Assembly (NCBI RefSeq): GCF_038595055.1
Contig: NZ_CP152002.1
Coordinates: 2,834,501-2,898,500 of the forward strand
Reading direction: 5' to 3'
Origin: Paenibacillus sp. FSL R7-0345
Lineage (GTDB): Bacteria; Bacillota; Bacilli; Paenibacillales; Paenibacillaceae
DNA: 64,000 nucleotides
In this document: piece after piece, positions 1 through 8,100 of the stretch
How positions within the stretch are numbered: the first letter of the stretch is position 1
How the letters are laid out: every line of letters starts with the position of its first letter
Program-made: the position numbers and the translations under genes
The notes under the pieces: generated by a model
Seen by the model: the letters and a program-made list of their open reading frames with translations, nothing else
Database searches by the model: none
What the model was told of the DNA's origin: nothing

Positions 1-520
1 TGGCCAGCGATTTGGTCATCGTGTGGATGGCGGATTTGGTAGCCGTATAGGGTACAGATGAGCCTATCCCGGTGATTCCTGCCACACTGCCCATATTCAC
101 AATTGCGCCGGATTTTTGCTTTTTCATATAGGGGACGACCGCTTTTACACAGTGGAACATCCCCTTTACATTAACATTAAAAAGCCTATCCCATACCTCG
201 TCCGTCACATCATCCAGGTTATCCATAGCGATCTGCGCTGTAATACTGGCGTTGTTTACCAGTCCGTCAATTGTCCCGTAAGTCGCTGCTGTATAAGCTG
301 CCATATCATGTACTTCTTGTGCTACAGCTACATCTGCTTTATAGGCAAAGCCGCTGCCACCTGCATTTAAAATCTCCTGTACAACTTCATTTGCCTCTTC
401 CTCAGACCGGCTGTAATTTACTACGACTTTTGCCCCTTTAACAGCCAGCATTAACGCAGTCGCTCTTCCCACACCTGTTCCGCCACCGGTGACCAGTATC
501 ACTTTATCTTTTAATTCCAT
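1..520 (-). CDS. SDR-family oxidoreductase (partial, C-terminus off the window)
   Basis: NAD(P)-dependent short-chain dehydrogenase/reductase, substrate unknown. The gene runs off the left edge, so only about 173 N-terminal residues are seen. Visible are the cofactor glycine motif TGGGTGVG near residue 10, the NNAS motif (family NNAG), and the catalytic Tyr and Lys in YTATK near the cut end. The start is the ATG whose complement lies at 518-520, with GGAG about 10 nt upstream. It is transcribed divergently from a LysR regulator with only about 125 bp between them, the usual layout of a LysR target; control by that regulator is inferred. Confidence 0.9.
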   Translation of the reverse strand, partial: MELKDKVILVTGGGTGVGRATALMLAVKGAKVVVNYSRSEEEANEVVQEILNAGGSGFAYKADVAVAQEVHDMAAYTAATYGTIDGLVNNASITAQIAMDNLDDVTDEVWDRLFNVNVKGMFHCVKAVVPYMKKQKSGAIVNMGSVAGITGIGSSVPYTATKSAIHTMTKSLA

Positions 521-555
521 TTGTCATCATCTCCGCTTTAGCTTTATTTGGCTCC

Positions 556-586
556 ATTATACTTTTACGCGGAGCTAAGGTATAAT
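556..586. promoter_or_regulatory. Overlapping divergent promoters between SDR and LysR genes
   Basis: ATTATAC at 556-562 and GTATAAT at 580-586 form an inverted repeat with a 17-bp spacer. Read on their own strands, each gives a perfect TATAAT -10 box, one towards the SDR gene and one towards the LysR gene. The -35 box of each would fall on the -10 of the other, and neither is a good -35, so activation by the LysR protein is plausible. This is inference from sequence only. Confidence 0.5.
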
Positions 587-645
587 TCGGAAAAATGAAC
601 CGGGTATCAGTTTGAGTGATATCAGCGGGAGGTGTTGTTATTTTT

Positions 646-1497
646 ATGGAAAGTAAGGATCTGAGAATCTTTAAACAGGTCGCCGAGCAGCAGTCGATCT
701 CAAAAGCGGCCGAAAAATTAGGTTATGTCCAGTCGAATATCAGCCAGCGAATCAAGGGCTTGGAGCATGAACTGGGTGTTCCGTTAATTATCCGTAATAA
801 TCGGGGGGTTACCTTGACAGAAGAGGGCAGCGAATTACTTGAGTACACCCATCAGATTTTACAGTTACTGGATGAAGCCAGGGCGTCAATAAATCCGGAA
901 AAATGGAAAAAATCTCTGGCAATCGGCGCCCCTCAGACTATTTCTGCTGTCCGCATACCACAGTTACTGACCTTATTTTTGCAGGATAACAGTATAGATA
1001 TCAAGCTGAAAACGAATAGTGCAGAGCGGCTGCAAGAGATGCTTGCTTATGGTGAGGTGGATGGGATCTTTGTGAATGGTGCTTACAATAACGCACTTTT
1101 TCAGCCTGTGTATACTTATGATGAAGGGGTTGTAGTCATTTCACCTAAACGTAATCCGCAGCAGGGGATATGTAGCCAGACTTTAGTCATGAATAGTGAT
1201 CGGAGTTGTGTTTACAGAAGGAAAATGCTCGATTTATTTATAAAAAATAATCCGCAAAACTGTGCGGTCATGGAATTCGATTCCCTTGAAGCCATCCTGC
1301 AGGCCGTTAATGACGGACTGGGGATCAGCGTCATTCCGGCAGATATCGCCTATAGCCGAAAGGAGCTGCAGAACGTTCAGTACGAGGAGCTTGCAGATCA
1401 CATAAGAGTTAGCTTTTTGATTAAACAGAGCGGCAGACCCTCTCAGCCGTTAAAGAGTTTCATTCATTTTCTAAATGAAAAAGCCTTCCGCGGATAA
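646..1497 (+). CDS. LysR-family transcriptional regulator
   Basis: A 283-residue LysR regulator. The N-terminal winged helix (about residues 1-60) contains a typical helix-turn-helix (SISKAAEKLGYVQSNISQRI), followed by a substrate-binding domain of normal family length. I chose the ATG at 646 because GGGAGG lies about 11 nt upstream and the product then starts like LysR proteins. A GTG at 616 is in frame but would put the ribosome binding site inside the gene. It is divergent from the SDR gene, its probable target. The effector is not predictable. Confidence 0.92.
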   Translation: MESKDLRIFKQVAEQQSISKAAEKLGYVQSNISQRIKGLEHELGVPLIIRNNRGVTLTEEGSELLEYTHQILQLLDEARASINPEKWKKSLAIGAPQTISAVRIPQLLTLFLQDNSIDIKLKTNSAERLQEMLAYGEVDGIFVNGAYNNALFQPVYTYDEGVVVISPKRNPQQGICSQTLVMNSDRSCVYRRKMLDLFIKNNPQNCAVMEFDSLEAILQAVNDGLGISVIPADIAYSRKELQNVQYEELADHIRVSFLIKQSGRPSQPLKSFIHFLNEKAFRG

Positions 1498-1513
1498 TGA
1501 CGGAGGGCTTTTT
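1478..1513. terminator. Bidirectional terminator, LysR / nitroreductase
   Basis: A 13-bp stem (arms 1478-1490 and 1501-1513, one G-T pair) with a 10-nt loop, with T-runs on one strand and A-runs on the other. The left arm overlaps the last codons of the LysR gene. It lies between converging genes and can serve both. Confidence 0.8.
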
Positions 1514-1534
1514 GTGCTTTTTACAAAAGATTTA

Positions 1535-2152
1535 TCAGATGAATTCCACGAATTCATGAACAGGCTTGCGGTAACCGCGCGGTCTGATTTTATGCTTGTT
1601 GTCTTTGCCGATGGTAATCATCAGGGCGGGGACAAGATTGTCCGGCACATTGAGTGTCGCATTGACAGCTTCCGGAACAAATCCGATCATCGGGCATGTA
1701 TCCCAGCCTTTATCCTTAGCGATCAGCATGAACTGCATAGCAGACAAGGAGGCATTGCGGATGGCTTCGTCGCGCTGGAACTGTTCGTTACCTGCATAAG
1801 CGTCATTGATAGACTGAATCATGTTGTCGTACTCTTCCTGGCTCATGGCACCGAGCAGCTTGAGGCCATTGTAAATCTCGGGTGCCTGCAGGTAGGCGTT
1901 TTTATCCCCGTATACAAGAATAACAGCGGAAGCCGTATGTACTTTGTATTGATCGTAAGCATCCTTGCGGAGCTGCTCCTTAACAGCGGGATCGGTTATT
2001 ACTTTATAATGTGTGTGCTGCAGATTGCTGTTGGAAGGAGCTAAGCGGGTAAGGGAGAACATTTCCTCCAGCTCCTGCCGGGAAATAGTGACACCTTCAA
2101 CAAAATTCATGGCGGATCTGCGGGCTTGAATCAAATCTGAAAAAGTACTCAT
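1535..2152 (-). CDS. Nitroreductase-family protein (YodC-like)
   Basis: A 205-residue FMN-dependent NAD(P)H nitroreductase-family protein. It begins with the family opening SDLIQARRSAMNF, followed by the FMN-contacting RLAPSNSNLQHTHY region and a C-terminal segment rich in basic residues (KIRPRGYRKP). Proteins of this type reduce nitro compounds, quinones or flavins in the cytoplasm. GGAGGCATAAC directly precedes the ATG. Single gene, convergent with LysR. It resembles B. subtilis YodC from memory, but no quinone-repressor operator is obvious upstream. Confidence 0.9.
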   Translation of the reverse strand: MSTFSDLIQARRSAMNFVEGVTISRQELEEMFSLTRLAPSNSNLQHTHYKVITDPAVKEQLRKDAYDQYKVHTASAVILVYGDKNAYLQAPEIYNGLKLLGAMSQEEYDNMIQSINDAYAGNEQFQRDEAIRNASLSAMQFMLIAKDKGWDTCPMIGFVPEAVNATLNVPDNLVPALMITIGKDNKHKIRPRGYRKPVHEFVEFI

Positions 2153-2336
2153 TGTTATGCCTCCGTTAGCTTATGTATTGGTTAATAAAAATCAATAACT
2201 TTTCTTTTATAATAAACTTACATTTAGTTACTTGCTTAATAAGATAGCATGGGATTAGTCGGTCGTCAATGATTTTAGGTATGAAATTATGAATATTTTA
2301 TAAAAAAGAAGAAAATTCGAGAAAAAGACAATAAAG

Positions 2337-2354
2337 AAGTGATTATTATCACAA
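2337..2354. promoter_or_regulatory. Second Rex- or Fnr-like inverted repeat
   Basis: The stretch contains GTGA-N6-TCAC. On the minus strand it reads TTGTGATAATAATCACTT, close to the Rex operator (TTGTGA-N6-TCACAA) and also to the Fnr/Crp core. It lies about 40 bp upstream of a better Rex-like site. Which protein binds cannot be decided by eye. Confidence 0.4.
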
Positions 2355-2378
2355 AATAGGGCTAAACGACTAAAAACA

Positions 2379-2396
2379 TTGTGACATATTTAACAA
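2379..2396. promoter_or_regulatory. Rex operator candidate upstream of DUF1641-ndh
   Basis: TTGTGACATATTTAACAA matches the Rex consensus (TTGTGA/TTGTTA-N6-inverted half) with 7 of 9 dyad positions. It overlaps the -35 region (GTGACA at 2381-2386) of a promoter whose perfect TATAAT -10 is at 2406-2411. In B. subtilis, Rex represses yjlC-ndh from a site in the same place, so NADH feedback control of ndh is likely here too. Confidence 0.65.
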
Positions 2397-2411
2397 GAAC
2401 GGTGGTATAAT
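2381..2411 (+). promoter_or_regulatory. Promoter of DUF1641-ndh operon
   Basis: The -10 box TATAAT is at 2406-2411 and a -35-like GTGACA at 2381-2386 (19-bp spacer, slightly long). The Rex-like site covers the -35 element, which fits repression by blocking polymerase. Confidence 0.5.
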
Positions 2412-2475
2412 AGGCACACTGACTTTGTGAGTTAGATTAGAAAAGTAGTCATGCTAATGTGAAGGAGAGACTAAA

Positions 2476-2919
2476 ATGTCAGAAACGATTACTCAAACAG
2501 CATCTGAGCAGGAACAAGCGGCAGCTGCAGCAAAGAACCCGAAGGAGGATCTGCTCGAACAGCTGCTGAAACCGGAAGTTCAGGAATCACTGACACTGCT
2601 GGTGGAGGAACTGCCTAAGCTTACCCAACTGGTCGGAGTATTAACGAAATCCTTTGATTTTGTACAGGCGGTTGCAACGGACGATGTACTGAAAAATGAT
2701 ACTGTAGGCGCTATTAAGGAAATTGCCGAGCCGGTTGTAGAGTCGGTCAAACATATGGCAGCCAACGTCATTGAAGCAAAAGACCGGGCTGAAGCAAGCA
2801 CAGAAAACATCAGCCTGTTCGGTATGATGAAAATGATTAAAGACCCGCAGGTGCAGAAGATGCTTCGTTTCATGAACGCTTATCTTCAAGTCAGCGGCGA
2901 ACGCAATCCGCAGAAATAG
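2476..2919 (+). CDS. DUF1641 protein (YjlC-like), upstream partner of ndh
   Basis: A 147-residue soluble, largely helical, acidic protein of the DUF1641 family. The conserved core is around residues 30-135, including a segment starting VEELPKLTQLVGVLTKSFDF. Function unknown. It lies 45 bp upstream of ndh in what looks like one operon, the same arrangement as yjlC-yjlD(ndh) in B. subtilis, and behind a Rex-like operator. A role linked to NADH dehydrogenase is inferred only from this conserved pairing. The start has GGAGAG about 7 nt upstream. Confidence 0.88.
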   Translation: MSETITQTASEQEQAAAAAKNPKEDLLEQLLKPEVQESLTLLVEELPKLTQLVGVLTKSFDFVQAVATDDVLKNDTVGAIKEIAEPVVESVKHMAANVIEAKDRAEASTENISLFGMMKMIKDPQVQKMLRFMNAYLQVSGERNPQK

Positions 2920-2964
2920 CCTGAGTATATTATTAATAACACACGTATGGACGGAGGAAATAAG

Positions 2965-4143
2965 ATGTCAAAACATATCGTTATTCTAGGTGCAGGATAC
3001 GGCGGCTTGCTGAGCGCGCTGACTGTACGTAAATATATGAGCAAAGCAGATGCTAAAATTACCGTAGTTAATCAATATCCGACTCACCAGATCATTACTG
3101 AGCTTCACCGCCTGGCTGCCGGCAGCATTTCGGAGAAGGCGATTGCCATGCCGCTCGCGAAGCTGTTTAACGGTAAGGATATTGATCTGAAAATTGCCAA
3201 GGTAAAATCGTTCTCCGTTGACAGCAAGCAGATCAGCCTGTCCGACGGCTCCACCCTTTCCTACGATGCGCTTGTTGTCGGACTTGGCAGCACAACTGCA
3301 TACTTCGGAATTCCGGGCCTTGAGCAATACAGCATGGTGCTGAAATCGGCTGAGGATGCCAAGAACATTCATGCCCACATTGAAGGTAAAATTGCTGAGT
3401 TTGCGAAAAGCAAAAATCCTGCAGATGCAACCATTCTGATTGGCGGCGGCGGTCTGACCGGCGTTGAGCTGGTTGGTGAAATTGCCGATGTACTGCCTAA
3501 GCTGACCAGACAGTACGGGGTTGACCCGAAGGAAATCAAGCTGCTGCTCGTTGAAGCCGGTCCTAAGATTCTGCCTGTTCTGCCGGATCATCTGATTGAG
3601 CGCGCGACAAAAAGTCTTGAAGCACGCGGTGTACAGTTCCTGACAGGACTCCCTGTAACCAATGTTGAAGGTAACACTATTGACCTTAAAGACGGACAAA
3701 AGATTGTTGCCAACACCTTCGTCTGGACTGGCGGGGTACAAGGGAATCCGTTGGTTGGCGAATCCGGGCTTGAGGTTAACAGAGGACGGGCGACCGTCAA
3801 TGACTTCCTGCAGTCCACTTCGCACAAAGATGTTTTCGTGGCTGGAGACAGCGCTGTTTACTTCGCGGCTGACGGCCGTCCATATCCGCCGACTGCCCAG
3901 ATTGCCTGGCAGATGGGTGAGCTGATCGGTTACAACCTGTATGCAGCCTTGAACAACAAGGCAATGGAAACCTTCAGCCCGATCAACTCCGGAACACTGG
4001 CCAGCCTTGGCCGTAAGGACGGGGTGGCAATTATCGGCGGAAGCTCCACTCCGCTTAAAGGCCTTCCTGCAACGATGATGAAGGAAGCCAGCAATATCCG
4101 TTATCTGACGCATATTAAAGGCCTGTTCAGCCTCGCTTATTAA
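2965..4143 (+). CDS. ndh: Type II NADH dehydrogenase (NDH-2)
   Basis: A 392-residue single-subunit flavoenzyme at the inner face of the membrane that passes electrons from NADH to menaquinone without pumping protons. The FAD motif GAGYGG is at about residues 9-14, the NADH Rossmann motif GGGGLTGVELVGEIAD at about 160-175, and the quinone-site segment AQIAWQMGE near residue 313. There is no obvious transmembrane helix, as usual for NDH-2. I chose the ATG at 2965 because GGAGG precedes it by about 8 nt; an in-frame ATG at 2947 lies upstream of that site. Second gene of the DUF1641-ndh operon, probably Rex-controlled. Confidence 0.93.
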   Translation: MSKHIVILGAGYGGLLSALTVRKYMSKADAKITVVNQYPTHQIITELHRLAAGSISEKAIAMPLAKLFNGKDIDLKIAKVKSFSVDSKQISLSDGSTLSYDALVVGLGSTTAYFGIPGLEQYSMVLKSAEDAKNIHAHIEGKIAEFAKSKNPADATILIGGGGLTGVELVGEIADVLPKLTRQYGVDPKEIKLLLVEAGPKILPVLPDHLIERATKSLEARGVQFLTGLPVTNVEGNTIDLKDGQKIVANTFVWTGGVQGNPLVGESGLEVNRGRATVNDFLQSTSHKDVFVAGDSAVYFAADGRPYPPTAQIAWQMGELIGYNLYAALNNKAMETFSPINSGTLASLGRKDGVAIIGGSSTPLKGLPATMMKEASNIRYLTHIKGLFSLAY

Positions 4144-4187
4144 TATCGTACCGCGCTTGATCCCGTAAGGGGGATTGGCGTGCAAAC

Positions 4188-4250
4188 AGCCCTTCCGCTC
4201 TTCCTGGATATTCAGCCTGCATAAGGCACAGGAGGACGGGAGGGCTTTTG
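4188..4250 (+). terminator. Probable terminator after ndh
   Basis: AGCCCTTCC (4188-4196) can pair with GGGAGGGCT (4238-4246), with a smaller inner stem, followed by TTTT and a T-rich stretch. The loop is long (about 40 nt), so this is a weaker case than the other terminators here. Confidence 0.4.
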
Positions 4251-4375
4251 GTTTGTTTTTTTATGTTGCACCCTTTTTCCGGAAGAGAGAATTATCCGTT
4301 GCTGTATTATTCTTTTTCCTTTGCTATAATAGCTTTGTTTCTATCAATCTAATGCCGTATGGGAGGACTTGAGGT

Positions 4376-5008
4376 ATGGGATTTAAAGATAATGATGTGA
4401 TCGTATTTATTGGCGACAGCATTACAGACTGCGGACGGAATTACAGTGATGCTGCATCACTGGGGAGCGGTTATGCCCTGATGACAGCTGCCCGGCTTGG
4501 ACTGCAGTATCCGGAGAAGAAGCTTACGGTATACAACCGCGGGATCAACGGTAACCGGGTAACAGACCTGCAGCAGCGCTGGGACAAAGACTGTCTGGAG
4601 CTGAAGCCGGACTGGGTATCCATCTATATCGGAGTTAATGATACCTGGCGCTGGTATGATTCCGGCTTTGAGACAACGGCCGGGGAATTTGAATCCGCTT
4701 ACCGTGATCTGCTTGAACGGACCCGGGCGGCAACAGATGCCAGGCTGGTGCTGGTTGAGCCTTTCGTCCTCCCTGTGCCGGAAGACCGCAAGGGCTGGCG
4801 TATTGATCTGGACCCGAAAATTCATGTGGTGCGCTCGCTGGCACGGGAATACGGTGCGGTGCTTGTGCCGCTTGACGGCCTGTTTGCGGCTGCGTCAGTA
4901 AAGGCAGAGCCGGCATACTGGGCGGGGGACGGCGTTCATCCTTCTCCTGCCGGACATGCATTAATTGCCGAGGCCTGGCTTAAAGCGGTTGGAGCGAGTG
5001 ACTCATAA
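4376..5008 (+). CDS. SGNH/GDSL-family hydrolase
   Basis: A 210-residue esterase/lipase-like hydrolase. All four SGNH blocks are visible: GDSI with the nucleophile Ser15, the glycine block in NRGINGN, the Asn in GVNDTW, and Asp185-Gly-Val-His188 completing the triad. There is no signal peptide, so it is probably cytoplasmic. Relatives often remove acetyl groups from sugars, but the substrate is not predictable. GGGAGG lies about 12 nt before the ATG. Single gene, with a terminator downstream. Confidence 0.9.
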   Translation: MGFKDNDVIVFIGDSITDCGRNYSDAASLGSGYALMTAARLGLQYPEKKLTVYNRGINGNRVTDLQQRWDKDCLELKPDWVSIYIGVNDTWRWYDSGFETTAGEFESAYRDLLERTRAATDARLVLVEPFVLPVPEDRKGWRIDLDPKIHVVRSLAREYGAVLVPLDGLFAAASVKAEPAYWAGDGVHPSPAGHALIAEAWLKAVGASDS

Positions 5009-5021
5009 AGTAAGGGAGCAT

Positions 5022-5067
5022 AAGACTGATCCGTGAGGTTACCGCTGCGGGGCGGTCTTTTTTTTTT
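5022..5067 (+). terminator. Terminator after SGNH hydrolase gene
   Basis: AAGAC...CCG pairs with CGG...GTCTT around an irregular loop, followed directly by a run of about ten T. The long T-run makes a Rho-independent terminator likely even though the stem is imperfect. Confidence 0.6.
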
Positions 5068-5161
5068 GGCTGGCAGACTGGCGTTTTTACGGTGATCATT
5101 TTATTCTCCTGCCGGAGACTGTTATAATGGAAGGATACATATGGACTTGGAGGTGGAGCCT

Positions 5162-5251
5162 GTGAGGCGGCTGCACACTTTTCCGTTTAGCGAACAATAT
5201 AATGAAGAATTAGAGTTTACGGATGGCGCTGTATTTCAAAAAGTTAAATAA
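5162..5251 (+). CDS. Possible 29-residue small protein upstream of map
   Basis: An open frame from a GTG start with GGAGGTGG ideally placed 5-6 nt upstream, ending at TAA 5249-5251, 26 bp before the methionine aminopeptidase gene. A TATAAT at 5123-5128 could be its -10 box. The product is short and mixed in charge (begins MRRLHTFPF, ends FQKVK) and is not recognised. It may be a real small protein, a leader peptide, or chance. An ATG at 5141 in the same frame is an alternative start, but it overlaps the ribosome binding site. Confidence 0.4.
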   Translation: MRRLHTFPFSEQYNEELEFTDGAVFQKVK

Positions 5252-5277
5252 AGCTATTCAACAAAGGAAGTGGACAG

Positions 5278-6024
5278 ATGACAAGCGATAATGAACAGGA
5301 TTTACAGGGCTTGAAGGCGGCAGGAAAAGTAGTCGGATATACGATTGCCGAGATGAAAAGACAAGTAGTTCCCGGGATGACAACGGCTGAGCTTGACGGG
5401 ATTGGTGCTAAGCTGCTTGAGCGCTTTGGCGCAAAGTCGGCCCCTAAGGTAACGTATAATTTTCCGGGGTTTACCTGTATCAGTGTTAATGATGAAGTGG
5501 CCCACGGCATTCCCGGCCCGCGGGTTATCCAGCCGGGAGATCTGATTAACATTGATGTGTCGGCTGAACTGAACGGATATTTTGCGGATGCGGGAGTCTC
5601 CTTCCAGCTCCCTCCCTATAACGAGAAGCTGATTCACCTGTGCCGAAGTACTGAAGAGACTATGATGAGTGTAATTAATCATCTGCGGACCGGTATGAAG
5701 GTTAATGAGATCGGCCGGATAATGGAGCTGGAGGCGGGAAAACGCGGTTATAAAGTAATCCGCAACCTGTGCAGTCACGGTATCGGCAAATCGCTGCATG
5801 AGAAGCCGTTTGAAATCCTCCCGTTTTATAATCCGCGTGTAACAACAGTGCTGAAGGAAGGCCAGGTCATTACTGTAGAGCCTTTCCTGAGCACCGGGGA
5901 TGATTTTGCGGAACAGCAAAGTGACGGATGGACCTTGAGTGTCACGGGGGGCAGCCGGGTTGCCCAGTTTGAGCATACGATTATCGTAACCAAAGGTAAG
6001 CCGATTATTTTGACAAGCGCATAA
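5278..6024 (+). CDS. map: Type I methionine aminopeptidase (MapB/YflG-like)
   Basis: A 248-residue cytoplasmic metalloprotease that removes the initiator methionine. The metal ligands are in place: Asp in NIDVSAELNGYFADAG (two Asp), His in SHGIGKSLHE, Glu in TVEPFL and Glu in QFEHTIIV. It has no N-terminal zinc-finger extension. It stands alone rather than in the ribosomal-protein cluster where Firmicutes keep their main map, so it is probably the second, MapB-type copy. GGAAGTGG precedes the ATG. Confidence 0.92.
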   Translation: MTSDNEQDLQGLKAAGKVVGYTIAEMKRQVVPGMTTAELDGIGAKLLERFGAKSAPKVTYNFPGFTCISVNDEVAHGIPGPRVIQPGDLINIDVSAELNGYFADAGVSFQLPPYNEKLIHLCRSTEETMMSVINHLRTGMKVNEIGRIMELEAGKRGYKVIRNLCSHGIGKSLHEKPFEILPFYNPRVTTVLKEGQVITVEPFLSTGDDFAEQQSDGWTLSVTGGSRVAQFEHTIIVTKGKPIILTSA

Positions 6025-6145
6025 GAAGCTGCAGGCTGCAAAATAGCATGGCGGCATACAGATATGTAATTAGGGCTGTACTGGTAGTCAGGTTGAAGGC
6101 TGGCCGGGGCAGCCCTTGCTGTTTTATAGAAACGGGGGGTTCAGT

Positions 6146-6730
6146 ATGAAAATGGCCTTTATTCTGTTTGACGGAGTGACGTTTCTGGATTTCGCGGGCT
6201 TCTATGATGTTATCTACCGGCTGGGGCAGTTTGAGGCGGGACAGGGACTGAAGTGGGATATCTGCGGGGTGCGCGGGGAAATTACTGATGAACTGGGTTT
6301 GACGGTCAAAATAGGCCGTGTGAAGCCGGACTTATCGGATTATGATCTGGTTTTTGTGCCGGGCGGCCTGGGGACCAGAAAACTCCGCTATGACGAGGAT
6401 TTTATAGAATGGCTCCAGGGTGCAGCAAGTGTTCCTTACAAAATATCCGTATGTACCGGCTCACTGCTGCTTGGTGCTGCCGGTTTCCTGGCTGGCCGCA
6501 GTGCAACTACACATCCGTCTGCTTATGAGCTGCTGTCGCCCTATTGTACCAATGTCGTGAAAACGCGGATCGTCCAGGATGGCAATATCATTACTGGCGG
6601 TGGTGTATCCGCATCTGTTGATCTCGGGCTGTATGTGCTGTCACTGCTGGCCGGAGAAGAGGCGATGCTGTCGGTGAAGCAGCAGATTGACTATCCTTAT
6701 GTAACACAGGGAATTGTGCAGAGGCAGTGA
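6146..6730 (+). CDS. DJ-1/PfpI-family protein
   Basis: A 194-residue class I glutamine amidotransferase-like protein. The nucleophile elbow Cys is in SVCTGSLLLGAAGFL, followed by the ATTHPSAYELLSPY segment typical of the isonitrile-hydratase/AraC-sensor branch. Catalytic role and substrate are unknown. The ATG at 6146 follows GGGGGG by a few nt; the frame is open further upstream, but no ribosome binding site supports an earlier start. It probably forms a short transcription unit with the downstream HEAT-like gene (26 bp gap). Confidence 0.85.
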   Translation: MKMAFILFDGVTFLDFAGFYDVIYRLGQFEAGQGLKWDICGVRGEITDELGLTVKIGRVKPDLSDYDLVFVPGGLGTRKLRYDEDFIEWLQGAASVPYKISVCTGSLLLGAAGFLAGRSATTHPSAYELLSPYCTNVVKTRIVQDGNIITGGGVSASVDLGLYVLSLLAGEEAMLSVKQQIDYPYVTQGIVQRQ

Positions 6731-6756
6731 TAATACTGTGATAGGGGAGATCAGAT

Positions 6757-7545
6757 ATGCGAAGTAAACAAGAGGACACCGCATCATTACAGGAGTGGGC
6801 GCAGAACCGGGAGAGCTGGCCGCTGCTGGCTGATTATTTGCAGCTCCGCAGCGGCCTGCCCGGACCACGTGCCAATCTGGAGCTGGCTGCCCGGTTCGCA
6901 CAGTGTTATGCAAGTCCGGAGGTATCGGACACGGCATGGGCTTTGATTACAATATGGGCAGAGGATTCCGGTGAATATTTGCCGTTTTGTGCCGTCCAGG
7001 CCTGTGCAGCCCAATATAGCTTTGCAGACAGCCTGCGGCGCAGTACGATTAAGGGGATACTCAGAACGGCAATGAATGACGCAAGGTGGCGGGTCCGTGA
7101 GGCGGCTGCAATCGGACTGCAGTATATTGGCGAAGATGATTTCGGACTGCTGAAGGAGCTGCTGGACAGCTGGAGGCCGGAGGCAACTATGCTTGAAAAG
7201 CGTGCTTTTCTGGCTGGACTGGCTCACCCGCCACTGCTCAAATCCCGTAGTCAGGCGCAATACTGCCTGGATGTATCTGCAGAAATAATGGACGGAATCC
7301 TGCGGGCCCTGCCGGCGGGTTACGATCCTGATCAATTCCGGGTACTGTCAAAGGGGTTGGAATACAGTCTCAGCCTTTTCGCAGCTGCTGAACCGGAAGC
7401 TGGCTTTGCCCTGCTCGGCAGACTCGCCGCAAGCGGAGATGAGCGAATAATCCGAATCGTAAAGAGCAACCTGGCCAAAGCCAGGCTGTACAAAAAGTAT
7501 CCTGTACAGGTGGGAGAACTGCTGGCGGGATTGACAACCGTTTAA
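6757..7545 (+). CDS. HEAT-repeat-like helical protein, unknown function
   Basis: A 262-residue, almost entirely helical protein. Residues about 70-135 (TIKGILRTAMNDARWRVREAA and following) have the pattern of HEAT repeats, with paired amphipathic helices and the conserved Arg/Asp turn. No catalytic motif or membrane segment is visible. Such proteins usually bind other proteins or nucleic acid. GGGGAG is about 9 nt before the ATG. It follows the DJ-1 gene closely and precedes the Rrf2 gene, whose own operator and promoter start immediately after this stop. Confidence 0.7.
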   Translation: MRSKQEDTASLQEWAQNRESWPLLADYLQLRSGLPGPRANLELAARFAQCYASPEVSDTAWALITIWAEDSGEYLPFCAVQACAAQYSFADSLRRSTIKGILRTAMNDARWRVREAAAIGLQYIGEDDFGLLKELLDSWRPEATMLEKRAFLAGLAHPPLLKSRSQAQYCLDVSAEIMDGILRALPAGYDPDQFRVLSKGLEYSLSLFAAAEPEAGFALLGRLAASGDERIIRIVKSNLAKARLYKKYPVQVGELLAGLTTV

Positions 7546-7546
7546 A

Positions 7547-7567
7547 ATGTAACTATTATAGTTGCAT
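7547..7567. promoter_or_regulatory. Operator of the Rrf2 gene, TGTAAC-N7-GTTGCA
   Basis: A 10-bp-arm inverted repeat (9 of 10 paired) around a central T, 38 bp upstream of the Rrf2 start codon. The same TGTAAC-N7-GTT(A/G)CA layout occurs at 8923-8941 in front of the dioxygenase operon, which suggests one regulator binds both. Autoregulation by the Rrf2 protein is inferred. Confidence 0.6.
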
Positions 7568-7604
7568 CTATTGCTTTGCCGAAGGCCTTAAAGGAGAGAT
7601 ACCC

Positions 7605-8027
7605 ATGAACATCAGCACCCGTTTTGCGGTCGCTATTCATATTTTAACACTGATTGACAGCAACAAAGAGGGCAAGAGCACGTCGGAGTGGATTGCCGGC
7701 AGTGTAAATACGAATCCGGTTGTGATCCGCCGGCTTACCGGAATGCTAAATAAAGCCGGATTGGTCGAGGTCCGTCCAGGTGTGGCCGGAGCCAAGCTTA
7801 CGCGCAGTGCCTCAGAAATCAACCTGCTGGAAATCTATAAGGCTGTAAATGCCGTGGGGGATGACAGCTTGTTCTCCGTACATGACCACCCGAATCCGGA
7901 GTGTCCGGTCGGCAAAAATATTGCAGGTGCAATAGTGCCTGTCTTTTCTATGGCTCAAAAAGCAATGGAAAAAGTACTGCAGGAGGTTACGCTTGACCAG
8001 ATTGTGGAGCAGATTCCGGCCGGCTGA
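7605..8027 (+). CDS. Rrf2-family transcriptional regulator (YwnA-like)
   Basis: A 140-residue regulator with the Rrf2 winged helix: MNISTRFAVAIHIL at the N-terminus, recognition-helix region about residues 28-50 (IAGSVNTNPVVIRRLTGMLN), and the wing near LVEVRPGVAGAKL. It lacks the three-Cys cluster of iron-sulfur Rrf2 proteins such as IscR; only one Cys (in PECPVG) is seen, so a Cys-based switch rather than a cluster is possible. In B. subtilis ywnA sits beside ywnB; here a YwnB-like gene lies 1.9 kb downstream behind a matching operator. GGAGAG precedes the ATG. Confidence 0.88.
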   Translation: MNISTRFAVAIHILTLIDSNKEGKSTSEWIAGSVNTNPVVIRRLTGMLNKAGLVEVRPGVAGAKLTRSASEINLLEIYKAVNAVGDDSLFSVHDHPNPECPVGKNIAGAIVPVFSMAQKAMEKVLQEVTLDQIVEQIPAG

Positions 8028-8100
8028 GAGAGGCCGGGTCAAGGCTAAGGTCTTTAATATGGTTCCCTCTAAAAGTAATTGTAGCTAAATCGTGACAAAT

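Noticed and set aside
2986..4185. 399-residue open frame antisense to ndh
   Set aside because: Shadow of ndh; the sense protein has full NDH-2 motifs.
4175..4372. 65-residue frame after ndh
   Set aside because: It covers the ndh terminator and the next gene's promoter region.
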